Source: an uncultured Lachnospiraceae bacterium
GTDB lineage: Bacteria; Bacillota; Clostridia; Lachnospirales; Lachnospiraceae
NCBI GenBank assembly: GCA_944384125.1
Contig: CALWSF010000014.1
Location: 1 to 64,000 of the forward strand
Length of the DNA: 64,000 nucleotides
Reading direction: 5' to 3'
The notes beneath the pieces are model-generated. The model was not told where the DNA came from. It searched no databases and saw nothing but the letters and a program-made list of their open reading frames with translations. Below, piece after piece: positions 50,373-58,078 of the stretch (its first letter is position 1; every line of letters begins with the position of its first letter). The position numbers were made by a program, and so were the translations under genes.

Positions 50373-51776
50373 ATGGGTAAAACGGAATCCAATAAAGAAA
50401 TATTTGAAAAAATGCCGATTTCGGCAGCCCTCAGAGCCATGGTTGTGCCGACTGTTTTCAGTCAGATAATTGTTCTGATTTATAATATGGCGGATACATT
50501 TTATGTGGGAAGAACGAATAATCCCTATATGGTGGCGGGAACATCCCTGATTCTTCCTATATTTAATATTACTCTGTGTCTGGCAGGCATTGCGGGTATC
50601 GGCGGGGGTGCGTTGATTTCGCGGCTTCTTGGAAAAAACATGGAGAGTGAGGCCAGGAAAGCCAGTGTATTCTCCCTGTATCTTGCCATATTTGTGGCGG
50701 CTGTGTTTTCTGTGGCCACGGCTGTATTTATGAGACCTCTGCTGGAATTCCTCGGTGCAGGAGAAAATACATATACGTACGCCCGACAGTATGCATTCTG
50801 CGTGATTGTACTGGGCGCGGTTCCGACTGTTCTGTCAAATGTTATGGCCAACCTGCTTCGGAGTACGGGATGTTCCAGAGAGGCAGGGATTGGAATTACC
50901 CTTGGCGGAGCACTGAACATACTGCTTGATCCGCTGTTTATGTTCATTCTTCTTCCTGATGGCTATGAAGTGCTGGGAGTGGGAATTGCCACGTTTTTAT
51001 CCAACTGTACAGCGTGCTGTTATTTTATGATTGTACTCTTCAGAATGAGAAGAGGAACTGTCATTACATTCAGACTGAGTGAGGGAATGCCGAGGAGAGA
51101 AAATATTGTAGCGGTGTTTGCGGTAGGCATTCCATCTGCCATTGCAACCCTGCTTTTTGATCTTGACTATGTTATTGTGGACAGGCTGATGGTTTCCTAT
51201 AGCGATCTGGCTCTGGCGGCCATTGGGATTGTTCTGAAGGTAGAGAGACTTCCGCTGAATGTGGGAATTGGCATATGTCAGGGAATGCTGCCTCTTGTGG
51301 CATACAATTTTTCTGCCAGAAATCAGAAGCGGATGGAGGAGGCAATCCGGCTTTCCAGACGGCTGGGAATTATAGTGGCGATGGTAAGTATTGTCCTCTA
51401 TGAAATATTTGCAGTTTATCTGATTCGCTTTTTCATATCAGATGCTCAGACAATCGGGATGGCTACGCAGTTTCTGCGGATACGGGTTCTGGCTACACCG
51501 CTCATGTTTCTGAGCTTTTTTACGGTTTATCTGTTTCAGGCATTCGGACGGGGGGAAAAGGCATTGTTTCTTGGACTTACCCGCTGGCTGGTATTTAATA
51601 TTCCCATGCTGTTTTTACTGAATTATGTGGTGGGAATGTATGGGATTGTGTGGTCCCAGGTAACAGCAGATACACTTACGGTAATATTGTCTTTCTATGT
51701 GTATAATCGGTATCGTCCCCGAAATCCGGATAAAGAAAAGCAGTTGAAGATAAGTGAGGGAAAAGGAAATGGATGA
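50373..51776 (+). CDS. MATE family efflux transporter
   Basis: Multidrug or cation antiporter of the MATE family, 467 residues with about 12 membrane segments in two similar halves. MPISAALRAMVVPTVFSQIIV at the start, YNMADTFYVGRTNNP (about 36-50) and IAGIGGGALISRLLGK (about 69-84) are typical. ATG 50373 has AAGGAGAGGGG upstream; the longer open frame lacks a site. Probably induced by the MerR protein just upstream. Its end overlaps the YjbR gene by 8 bases. Confidence 0.93.
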   Translation: MGKTESNKEIFEKMPISAALRAMVVPTVFSQIIVLIYNMADTFYVGRTNNPYMVAGTSLILPIFNITLCLAGIAGIGGGALISRLLGKNMESEARKASVFSLYLAIFVAAVFSVATAVFMRPLLEFLGAGENTYTYARQYAFCVIVLGAVPTVLSNVMANLLRSTGCSREAGIGITLGGALNILLDPLFMFILLPDGYEVLGVGIATFLSNCTACCYFMIVLFRMRRGTVITFRLSEGMPRRENIVAVFAVGIPSAIATLLFDLDYVIVDRLMVSYSDLALAAIGIVLKVERLPLNVGIGICQGMLPLVAYNFSARNQKRMEEAIRLSRRLGIIVAMVSIVLYEIFAVYLIRFFISDAQTIGMATQFLRIRVLATPLMFLSFFTVYLFQAFGRGEKALFLGLTRWLVFNIPMLFLLNYVVGMYGIVWSQVTADTLTVILSFYVYNRYRPRNPDKEKQLKISEGKGNG

Positions 51777-52173
51777 GCAGATAAAAGTATCTGATTACAG
51801 AGAAGACAGTATTCCTGAGTGGAACAGAAGTGAACTTCTTGAGGCAAGGAGAAAGGAGATTCTTAATTACGGACTCACATTTCCCGGCGCTTATACCGAC
51901 ACCCCTTTTCATGACGAAAACTGGGTGCTTCTCCGTTTCAGAAAAAATCGCCGCACATTTGCGGCCACATATGAAAGAAACGGAAATATCTGGATAAATG
52001 TGAAAGTGGATCCGCAGTGGCGGGATGTATGGCGGAGCGTTTATAAATCTGTTCTCCCCGCCTATCATCAGAATAAAATACACTGGAATTCTATTATACT
52101 GGACGGAACGGTTCCGGAAAAAGAGGTGCGGCGGATGATCGCGGAGAGCTATGATCTTATAAAAGATAAGTAA
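51769..52173 (+). CDS. MmcQ/YjbR family protein
   Basis: A 134-residue protein of the YjbR fold. RRKEILNYGLTFPGAYTDTPFHDENWVLLRF (early, through about residue 55) and a late VPEKEVRRMIAESYDLI are the family's usual ends. Family members are called DNA-binding on structural grounds only; function is unknown. ATG 51769 lies inside the end of the MATE gene, so translation is coupled. GAGGG is 8 bases upstream. Confidence 0.88.
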   Translation: MDEQIKVSDYREDSIPEWNRSELLEARRKEILNYGLTFPGAYTDTPFHDENWVLLRFRKNRRTFAATYERNGNIWINVKVDPQWRDVWRSVYKSVLPAYHQNKIHWNSIILDGTVPEKEVRRMIAESYDLIKDK

Positions 52174-52177
52174 TGAT

Positions 52178-52229
52178 ATGCGGCGAAAAAGAGGCGGTAC
52201 AGGGAAGTGCCCCGGTTTCGCCGCATTTG
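52178..52229. terminator. Terminator between convergent YjbR and GNAT genes
   Basis: ATGCGGCGAAA (52178-52188) pairs with TTTCGCCGCAT (52216-52226) and is followed by TTGT; the loop is long (27 bases). Confidence 0.7.
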
Positions 52230-52607
52230 TCATATTTTCTCTATAATATAGGACTGCAGACTTTTTTTGCATCCGTTTTTTTCATAAAAGGCTTCCATTC
52301 CCGGCTGTGCACCAAAATACAGCATGGTCGGTGTATTCTCCTTTGCAAGCTGTAAAAGCCGGCTTCCGATTCCCCGATGCTGATAATCCGGAAGGACCAG
52401 AAGTTCTGTGATTGTTCCGAAATAACAGCCGTCTGAGAGAATGCGCAGACAGCCGACAAGCTTCTTTCTGTCATAAGCAGTTATATTCAGCGTCCTTGAC
52501 AGCGCCTCCTGTGTTCTGTCACAATCGTAATCTCCTGGCCATATTTTATTGACGAATGGGATGAACAGAGATGCATTAAGTGTGCTGTCGTTGATTTTGT
52601 ACTCCAT
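52230..52607 (-). CDS. GNAT family N-acetyltransferase
   Basis: Transfers an acetyl group from acetyl-CoA to an unknown amine. The 125-residue protein has the GNAT core: VGCLRILSDGCYFGTITELLVLPDYQHRGIGSRLL, where QHRGIG (about 73-78) is the acetyl-CoA loop, and FYEKNGCKK near the end. Start 52607 has GGAGG 7 bases upstream. A small start-less reading frame ends 19 bases before it on the same strand, probably in the same transcript. Confidence 0.9.
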   Translation of the reverse strand: MEYKINDSTLNASLFIPFVNKIWPGDYDCDRTQEALSRTLNITAYDRKKLVGCLRILSDGCYFGTITELLVLPDYQHRGIGSRLLQLAKENTPTMLYFGAQPGMEAFYEKNGCKKSLQSYIIEKI

Positions 52608-52626
52608 ATTATTATCCTCCATAAAA

Positions 52627-52862
52627 TCAGTTGTTTTTGGACGAGCGGAAAAGACAGTACAGTTCGGAGTCATCGATTACTGTCAGTTCATCAATTTTGC
52701 TGTTATTGTCGAATTTTGCGCGGCACTGTACCGCTGCGTTCTTTTCTTCCTGCTCAGGCAATTGCACTTTAAGGGAGAGTGTGTATACAGAAAAATCGTT
52801 TTCTTCCTCAATGTCGGTTTTTTCTAAATCGATCGAAGCTTTTGCGATATATGCGAGAACAT
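52627..52862 (-). pseudogene. Small gene of unknown family with disrupted start (frameshift or non-standard initiation)
   Basis: A minus-strand frame of 77 codons from 52860 to the TGA at 52627-52629 has protein-like composition (VLAYIAKASIDLEKTDIEEE..., VYTLSLKVQLP, FDNNSKIDELTVIDDSE) but no ATG, GTG or TTG before mid-gene. GGGAGG with an ATG (52860-52862) sits exactly at its front, shifted by one base: that ATG reads only 12 codons. So either a one-base loss broke the gene or initiation/frameshifting is unusual. It ends just before the GNAT gene. I do not recognise the family. Confidence 0.5.
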
Positions 52863-52995
52863 GATATTCCTCCCTGTCCGGATTAAATCAAAATAATATA
52901 AATTGTTTATGGGATGTCCTTCCCTGTTATATGATTATTTATATTTTAACTTAACAAAAACCGGCTGTACAGGGTGTATTTCTGTTTCAAAGATT

Positions 52996-53031
52996 GCATC
53001 TCGAATTACAAAATCGCATCTCGTCTTACAA
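52996..53031. repeat. Tandem direct repeat, 20-base period, in the divergent promoter region
   Basis: GCATCTCGAATTACAA (52996-53011) and GCATCTCGTCTTACAA (53016-53031) differ at two positions and are two helical turns apart, as for a dimeric activator binding one face of DNA. The spacing recalls LytTR-type sites. The rest of 52863-53249 is A/T-rich with only a promoter visible. Confidence 0.6.
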
Positions 53032-53096
53032 CTCAGCTGCTATTAAGATGGTTCAAGAAAAAATAATAAAAATTAATGTTTATCATTAAAAAATAA

Positions 53097-53125
53097 TTGA
53101 AATATGATAAAAAACAGAGTATTAT
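53097..53125 (+). promoter_or_regulatory. Promoter of the DUF2975 operon
   Basis: TTGAAA (53097-53102) and TATTAT (53120-53125), 17-base spacer; the direct repeats end 65 bases upstream of the -35 box. Confidence 0.6.
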
Positions 53126-53249
53126 ATGGATATAAAGATAAATTGGAAAACAAACTTTCGGTGTGCAGAACTTTATTTTGATGAAATTTTATAATTTTAG
53201 CCGGAAACGAATTTAACTGGGATTGCGTTTTAAGTCAGGAGGGTAGATT

Positions 53250-53777
53250 ATGAACGAACTGGAGAAGAAAATTCACGAGGAATCTTCGACATGTCTGGAA
53301 TATGCGAAGTTTATCCGTATTTTGTGCTGGATAAGTCTTGTATCGGTTATGATTTTTGTGGGGATTTTTCTTATTGCACCTCAGACGGTTGAAAAGACGA
53401 AGGATATCGTACAGGGAAAAATGTTGATTTTAAAGTGGTTTCTTTCCTTTTACGTCGGAGATGAAATGTATGTGAACGGTGTTCTGCAGAGGCGGGAGGT
53501 TATTATCCACGCACTGGGCATACTGATTTTTGCATTGATACTTCTGTGGATGCTGCAGCATTTCATCTGCATATTCCGTATTATCAGTGAAAAAGGGCGT
53601 CCGTTTGAAGCTGAGGTGGCGAAAAGAATAAAGAAAATTTCCGAAGGACTGACAGTACTTTTAATTCTCCAGATGGGATTTCTTTTTGGAGTACTTCTTG
53701 GGACGGCCGTATACTGTGTGGCCCTGATATTTGAATATGGCTGCAGGCTGCAGACGCTGGAGGATGAAACTGTTTAA
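53250..53777 (+). CDS. DUF2975 membrane protein
   Basis: A 175-residue protein with hydrophobic segments near residues 24-43, 86-108 and 132-158 and the DUF2975 signature IFRIISEKGRPFEAEVAKRIKKISEG (about 109-134), between two of them. The family is regularly paired with a small YozG-type Cro/C1 regulator, as here, and may modulate it at the membrane. GGAGGG precedes the ATG. The function is unknown. Confidence 0.82.
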   Translation: MNELEKKIHEESSTCLEYAKFIRILCWISLVSVMIFVGIFLIAPQTVEKTKDIVQGKMLILKWFLSFYVGDEMYVNGVLQRREVIIHALGILIFALILLWMLQHFICIFRIISEKGRPFEAEVAKRIKKISEGLTVLLILQMGFLFGVLLGTAVYCVALIFEYGCRLQTLEDETV

Positions 53778-53834
53778 ACGGGATGTTTTCAGATGGGGAA
53801 TCTTTGACTACTTTATTAATTGAAAGGGACAGGA

Positions 53835-54068
53835 ATGGCAATTATTTCAAGACTGGATCGGGTTATGGCGGACAGGAAGATATCGCTCAATGAGCTTGCG
53901 GAACGTGTGGGAATATCGAACGTGAATCTTTCCAAGCTGAAAACGGGAAAGGTAAGTGCCGTTCGGTTTTCCACACTGAACGCAGTCTGCCGGGAGCTTC
54001 ACTGTCAGCCGGGAGATATTCTTGAGTACCGGGAGGAAGACGAGGTTGAAGAAGATAAAGATGAATGA
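53835..54068 (+). CDS. YozG-like Cro/C1 helix-turn-helix regulator
   Basis: A 77-residue DNA-binding protein made of one HTH domain: DRVMADRKISLNELAERVGISNVNLSKLKTGK (about 7-38), then FSTLNAVCRELHCQPGDILEY, and an acidic tail. This is the YozG/HTH_26 type often encoded after DUF2975. ATG 53835 is preceded by AAAGGGACAGG. Its end overlaps the next gene by 8 bases. Confidence 0.9.
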   Translation: MAIISRLDRVMADRKISLNELAERVGISNVNLSKLKTGKVSAVRFSTLNAVCRELHCQPGDILEYREEDEVEEDKDE

Positions 54069-55074
54069 GAGAGACTGCGCCAGCGGGCGGGAGTGGAATG
54101 TATTTTTTGATGGAAATTTTTGGGGATATACCGGAAAGGAAAGCGCAGGAGAGGAGATTAAAGTTAATAAAAATTTTCAATGGGCGGGGAAAATGTGTCT
54201 GATTCCTGCAGTCTATCTGTGTGGGAAAGGGATTGTGGCAGATATCTGTATCCGGACAGAACCGGAGGAAATCCAATCTTTCATGGAACGATGGAATCTC
54301 AGTCCGGAAAATGAGAGAGAAAGACATTTTACCCGGGAAGAGCAGATGCTTCTTGAGGCAGAAAATCCTCTGACGTTTGATTTTTCTTTGCGGCTTTCTG
54401 TAAATGGTCAGGTTTTGACCCGTTCTCATGGATGTTCGGTTTGCGTTTTGCCATGGCTTAAGGAGAATAATAACAGAGAGGAAGAGCAGATATTAGCTTA
54501 CTATGGCCTGGATACATATTTTGCATGGACGATCTGGCGTTTTTCATTTCCCTGGAAGACAAAATCATGTGCGGCAATTCAAACGCTTTCTGCCCAATTG
54601 CGGCAGAACCCGGTGCTTATTCCGGTTTCGCGGCTGTGTGTTTCGGAAGCGGGAGAAAAATTTTCTTTTCACAGTCCGGAAAATGGAAAAGCCTGCACAC
54701 TGACTGTGAAGGAATACAAAAAAGAAGAGGTACCGGAAAACAGTCTTAAGATGATGAGAGATACGATATTTCCGACACATTTTTATCGGATGAGCTATTT
54801 ACTTGAACCGGATATCCCTGATGACAGGATTCGGATTCTGGACTGCTCCGATGGAGATAAGCCGGGAAAAAGGGGAGGCAGCTGTTCGGCCGCGGCGGCC
54901 ATTGGGATTATCGGAGGAGCAGACGGAGCGCTCCCGGCAATAGCCGGGGATGGTCCTTCGGGAAATGTCAGAATGGCCTGCTCTTCTCTGTATTTTGAGC
55001 TGCCGGATAAGACGGACTGGATTGTGGCAGTTATGAAAGAAAAGTCTGAAGATATGTGCCTGGAATTGCTGTGA
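54061..55074 (+). CDS. Unknown protein with an IGIIGGADG motif
   Basis: I do not recognise the family. The 337-residue product has no signal peptide and no long hydrophobic segment apart from AAAAIGIIGGADGALPAIAG near 277-296. That motif matches the sequence I recall from the beta subunit of sodium-translocating decarboxylases (GIIGGADGPT), yet the rest is soluble, with several cysteines and Trp-rich parts (WNVFFDGNFWGY at the N-terminus). ATG 54061 lies inside the stop of the regulator gene (ATGAATGA); TTG 54046 with GGGAGG 9 bases upstream is an alternative start. It probably belongs to the DUF2975-YozG operon. Confidence 0.7.
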   Translation: MNERDCASGREWNVFFDGNFWGYTGKESAGEEIKVNKNFQWAGKMCLIPAVYLCGKGIVADICIRTEPEEIQSFMERWNLSPENERERHFTREEQMLLEAENPLTFDFSLRLSVNGQVLTRSHGCSVCVLPWLKENNNREEEQILAYYGLDTYFAWTIWRFSFPWKTKSCAAIQTLSAQLRQNPVLIPVSRLCVSEAGEKFSFHSPENGKACTLTVKEYKKEEVPENSLKMMRDTIFPTHFYRMSYLLEPDIPDDRIRILDCSDGDKPGKRGGSCSAAAAIGIIGGADGALPAIAGDGPSGNVRMACSSLYFELPDKTDWIVAVMKEKSEDMCLELL

Positions 55075-55151
55075 ACTTTATAAAGATTTTTATTTGTGTT
55101 AATTATGAATAGTGTTCAGCTTTCTTCTTGAATTTTAGCGGAGTGTCGGTT

Positions 55152-56006
55152 ATGATGTTGGCAAAAAGAAAAAATAAAACCATCAAAATAACAATTTTAA
55201 TTTTTCTGATTATATTTTGTATTTTTGCTGTATGGCGGGGAAATGTGACAGCAGGTGTTACATATTTTAAAATTGATTCTGAAAGTATCCCGGCTGCATT
55301 TTCGGGATACAGAATTGCGCAGGTTTCTGATCTGCATAATGCAGAGCTGGGAAAGAATAATTCACGGGTTATCCGTCTGCTGAGACAGGAGGAGCCGGAT
55401 ATTATAGTGATTACCGGAGATCTGGTGGATTCAAACCATCCTGACATCGATATTGCAGCGGAGTTTGCCGCCAGAGCAATAAAAATAGCTCCGTGTTATT
55501 ATGTGACGGGAAATCATGAAGCATGGCTGGGAAAACAGTATGAGGAACTTGAAGAGAGACTTAAAGATATGGGGGTTACTGTGCTGCATGATGAGTCTGT
55601 GGAACTTACGGAAAACGGGGCAGTGATTCGTCTGGCTGGTCTGGATGATTCGGATTTTGTACCGGCGGATGTACTGACGGGGGAGAGACTGGATAAGATA
55701 AAAACAGAAGAATTAAATCCGGAAGGCGAATTTACCATTCTGCTGTCCCACAGACCTGAGTTGTTTGAAGAGTATGTGTCAGCTGATATGGATCTGGTTT
55801 TTTGCGGTCATGCTCACGGCGGTCAGTTCAGAATCCCTTTCGTGGGGGGGCTGATTGCTCCGAATCAGGGATTGTTTCCTGAATACGATGCGGGAATGTA
55901 CAGAAAAGAAAAAACAGTAATGCTGGTAAGCCGGGGAATAGGAAACAGTATAATTCCCGTTCGGATTAATAACAGGCCGGAAGTGATTATTGCTGAGCTG
56001 GAATGA
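55152..56006 (+). CDS. Membrane-anchored metallophosphoesterase (YkuE/YaeI-like)
   Basis: Calcineurin-like phosphoesterase, 284 residues. One membrane anchor near residues 12-30 puts the catalytic domain outside. All metal motifs are seen: VSDLHN (about 58-63), ITGDLVD (about 86-92), VTGNHEA (about 118-124) and FCGHAHGGQF (about 218-227). YkuE/YaeI relatives act on lipid or cell-wall phosphoesters; the substrate here is unknown. ATG 55152 has GGAG 8 bases upstream. Confidence 0.9.
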   Translation: MMLAKRKNKTIKITILIFLIIFCIFAVWRGNVTAGVTYFKIDSESIPAAFSGYRIAQVSDLHNAELGKNNSRVIRLLRQEEPDIIVITGDLVDSNHPDIDIAAEFAARAIKIAPCYYVTGNHEAWLGKQYEELEERLKDMGVTVLHDESVELTENGAVIRLAGLDDSDFVPADVLTGERLDKIKTEELNPEGEFTILLSHRPELFEEYVSADMDLVFCGHAHGGQFRIPFVGGLIAPNQGLFPEYDAGMYRKEKTVMLVSRGIGNSIIPVRINNRPEVIIAELE

Positions 56007-56062
56007 GATGGAAGGTCTCAGATTTATGGAATGAAATTAAGTAAATGAGAAAAAAAATAAAT

Positions 56063-56077
56063 TGAAAACGATTTTCA
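56063..56077. promoter_or_regulatory. Fur/Zur-type box, upstream copy
   Basis: TGAAAACGATTTTCA, a 7-1-7 inverted repeat with one mismatch, ends 2 bases before the zur -35 box. Confidence 0.75.
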
Positions 56078-56079
56078 TA

Positions 56080-56107
56080 TTGACAGCGAAGGGGAATATT
56101 GTATAAT
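56080..56107 (+). promoter_or_regulatory. Promoter of the zur-znu operon
   Basis: TTGACA (56080-56085) and TATAAT (56102-56107), 16-base spacer, bracketed by two Fur/Zur-type boxes. Confidence 0.88.
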
Positions 56108-56108
56108 A

Positions 56109-56123
56109 TGAGAATGGTTCTCA
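56109..56123. promoter_or_regulatory. Fur/Zur-type box, downstream copy
   Basis: TGAGAATGGTTCTCA, a 7-1-7 inverted repeat, begins 1 base after the -10 box, covering the transcription start. Confidence 0.75.
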
Positions 56124-56141
56124 AATTTGGGAGGCGGAAAA

Positions 56142-56567
56142 ATGTCAGAAAAGACACATTACCGGACGCGGCAGATGACAATGCTGCTCTCTTATTTGGA
56201 ATCTGTCAGAGGCCATCACATAACGGTAAACGATGTGAAGGATTATTTTAAAAATCAGGGGGTTGCCATAGGGACGGCGACAATTTACCGTCATCTGGAA
56301 AAAATGGTGGAGCAGGGGACTGTTTTAAAATATGTTGTGGATAATACCAGCAGTGCCTGTTTTGAATATGTCGGCAGCCATGAAATTGCCGATCAGCCTT
56401 CCTGTTTTCACTGCAAATGTGAAAAGTGTGGCAGACTGATTCATCTTCACTGTACGGAAGCGGAGAATCTGAGACTGCATTTATTTGAAAAACACGGATT
56501 TAAAATGGATTCCATCCGTACCGTTTTTTACGGGATCTGTGACGAATGCGGGGAAAACAGCCGATAA
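56142..56567 (+). CDS. zur: Fur family regulator, probably Zur
   Basis: Metal-dependent repressor of 141 residues. The DNA-binding domain holds the family pattern HITVNDVKDYFKNQGVAIGTATIYRHLEKM (about 27-56). Metal ligands include CKCEKCGRLIHLHC (about 93-106) and a late CDEC, the structural zinc pair sets. Zur rather than Fur or PerR is inferred from the zinc-uptake genes that follow. ATG 56142 has GGGAGG 7 bases upstream. Two operator boxes flank the promoter, so it is autoregulated. Confidence 0.88.
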   Translation: MSEKTHYRTRQMTMLLSYLESVRGHHITVNDVKDYFKNQGVAIGTATIYRHLEKMVEQGTVLKYVVDNTSSACFEYVGSHEIADQPSCFHCKCEKCGRLIHLHCTEAENLRLHLFEKHGFKMDSIRTVFYGICDECGENSR

Positions 56568-56595
56568 AAGACAGGAATAAAAAGGAGGAAAGGGC

Positions 56596-56895
56596 ATGTA
56601 TACAAGAAGACAGCGGAGAAATGCGGCTATTGTATGTGTTCTTTTTGCCGCAATTACCTTTTTTACCTTTTTTTTGATTGTCAGAGAGGCGGATCATGAC
56701 TGCCGGGGCAAAGACTGTCCTGTGTGCCTGTGCATGTGCCAGGCCGAACGGACATTAAAGCAGCTGGGAGACGGCGCAGTGTCCGGAGTTCAGGCATATT
56801 CTGTTTCTGTCCAGGCGGTTTTTCTGATTCTCTTTGTATCTTCGGTCTTTATCAGCGCATCTCCTGTCAGCCGGAAGGTGCGGCTTAACAATTGA
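56596..56895 (+). CDS. Small membrane protein with a cysteine-rich loop, zinc-operon associated
   Basis: A 99-residue protein: basic start, membrane segment (about 10-28), an outer loop DHDCRGKDCPVCLCMCQAER with five cysteines and a histidine, then a second segment (about 70-90). I recall similar small proteins beside zinc or manganese transporters in Lachnospiraceae but no assigned function. The cysteine cluster could bind zinc and hand it to ZnuA or sense its level. AAAGGAGG precedes the ATG; it follows zur by 28 bases. Confidence 0.7.
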   Translation: MYTRRQRRNAAIVCVLFAAITFFTFFLIVREADHDCRGKDCPVCLCMCQAERTLKQLGDGAVSGVQAYSVSVQAVFLILFVSSVFISASPVSRKVRLNN

Positions 56896-57037
56896 ACAGA
56901 ACCTCTTTGACAGGGAGGCCCCCCGCCTGTTTTTCGGAACGAGAACAGTTCCGGAAAAATGGCGGCATCAGCCGCTTCCCTGTATTTTTGCGCCCTTTTT
57001 TACCGAAATAACGTGAGAATACGGAGGTTTTATCTGA

Positions 57038-58069
57038 ATGAAAAAATATATTTTGCTTATATTGTCGCTGGCAGTTCTGTGTCTTTCTGCCTGCGGTGCC
57101 GCTGCGGAAGGAAAAAAAGCGAATTCGGCTGTTTCATCTGCCGGGGAGGAAAATGAAGAGTTAAAAAGACTTCATATTGTGACAACTGTTTTTCCGGAGT
57201 ACGACTGGACAAGGGAGATTTTGGGGGATGCCCGTGACGATGCGGAGCTGACCCTGCTGCTCGACAGCAGCGTGGATCTTCACAGTTATCAGCCTTCGGC
57301 AGAAGATATTGCCAGAATCAATTCCTGCGATTTGTTCATTTACGTGGGGGGAGAATCGGACGGATGGGTAAAAGATGTTCTGAGAGACTCAGGCAGCAAA
57401 GACAGAAGAACGATTAATCTGATGGAAGTACTGGGAAGCGCCGTGAAGGAAGAAGAACTTATAGAGGGAATGGAAGCCGATCATGGGGAAGAAGAACATG
57501 AACACAACACGGATGAGCACGACGGAGAGCCGGAATATGATGAGCACGTATGGCTGTCGCTCAGAAACGCTAAGGTAATTTGTCGTGCACTGGCAGATAC
57601 GCTTTCGGAAATAGATCCGGAAAATGCGGATATCTATGAGAATAACGCAGCTGAATATGTGGAAAAACTGGAAAATCTGGACAGTGAGTATGAGAACGCG
57701 GTAAAATCAGCCGCAAAAAAGACGCTTCTGTTTGGAGATAGATTTCCGTTCCGTTATCTGACAGACGATTACGGTTTATCTTATTATGCTGCGTTTGCAG
57801 GATGCTCTGCAGAAACGGAGGCCAGTTTTGAGACAATTGTCTTTTTGGCGGGAAAGGTTGATGAACTGGGACTTGGAAATGTTCTGACACTGGAAAAATC
57901 AGATAAGAAAATCGCGGAAACGATTATCAGAAACACAAGAGATAAAGCGGGACAGATTCTGACCATGGATTCTCTTCAGTCCGTATCCCGCGAGGATATT
58001 GATGGAGGGATTACATATCTTTCTGTAATGGAAAAAAATCTTGATGTCCTGAAGGATGCATTAAAATAG
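57038..58069 (+). CDS. znuA: Zinc ABC transporter, substrate-binding lipoprotein
   Basis: Cluster A-1 metal-binding protein, 343 residues. Signal peptide with lipobox LSACG (Cys19). The metal site pattern is DLHSYQPSAEDIARI (about 79-93) with a first His, and the acidic, His-rich loop HGEEEHEHNTDEHDGEP (about 149-165) followed by YDEHVWLSLRN is the mark of zinc-binding members. The third region GDRFPFRYLTDDYG and GCSAETEASFETI fit. GGAGG precedes the ATG. Confidence 0.92.
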   Translation: MKKYILLILSLAVLCLSACGAAAEGKKANSAVSSAGEENEELKRLHIVTTVFPEYDWTREILGDARDDAELTLLLDSSVDLHSYQPSAEDIARINSCDLFIYVGGESDGWVKDVLRDSGSKDRRTINLMEVLGSAVKEEELIEGMEADHGEEEHEHNTDEHDGEPEYDEHVWLSLRNAKVICRALADTLSEIDPENADIYENNAAEYVEKLENLDSEYENAVKSAAKKTLLFGDRFPFRYLTDDYGLSYYAAFAGCSAETEASFETIVFLAGKVDELGLGNVLTLEKSDKKIAETIIRNTRDKAGQILTMDSLQSVSREDIDGGITYLSVMEKNLDVLKDALK

Positions 58070-58078
58070 GAGGGCGGT

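Noticed and set aside
52549-52864. Two plus-strand frames (92 and 77 codons)
   Set aside because: Low-complexity, Ser/Leu/Phe-rich products without ribosome binding sites; the minus-strand frame at 52627-52860 has better composition.
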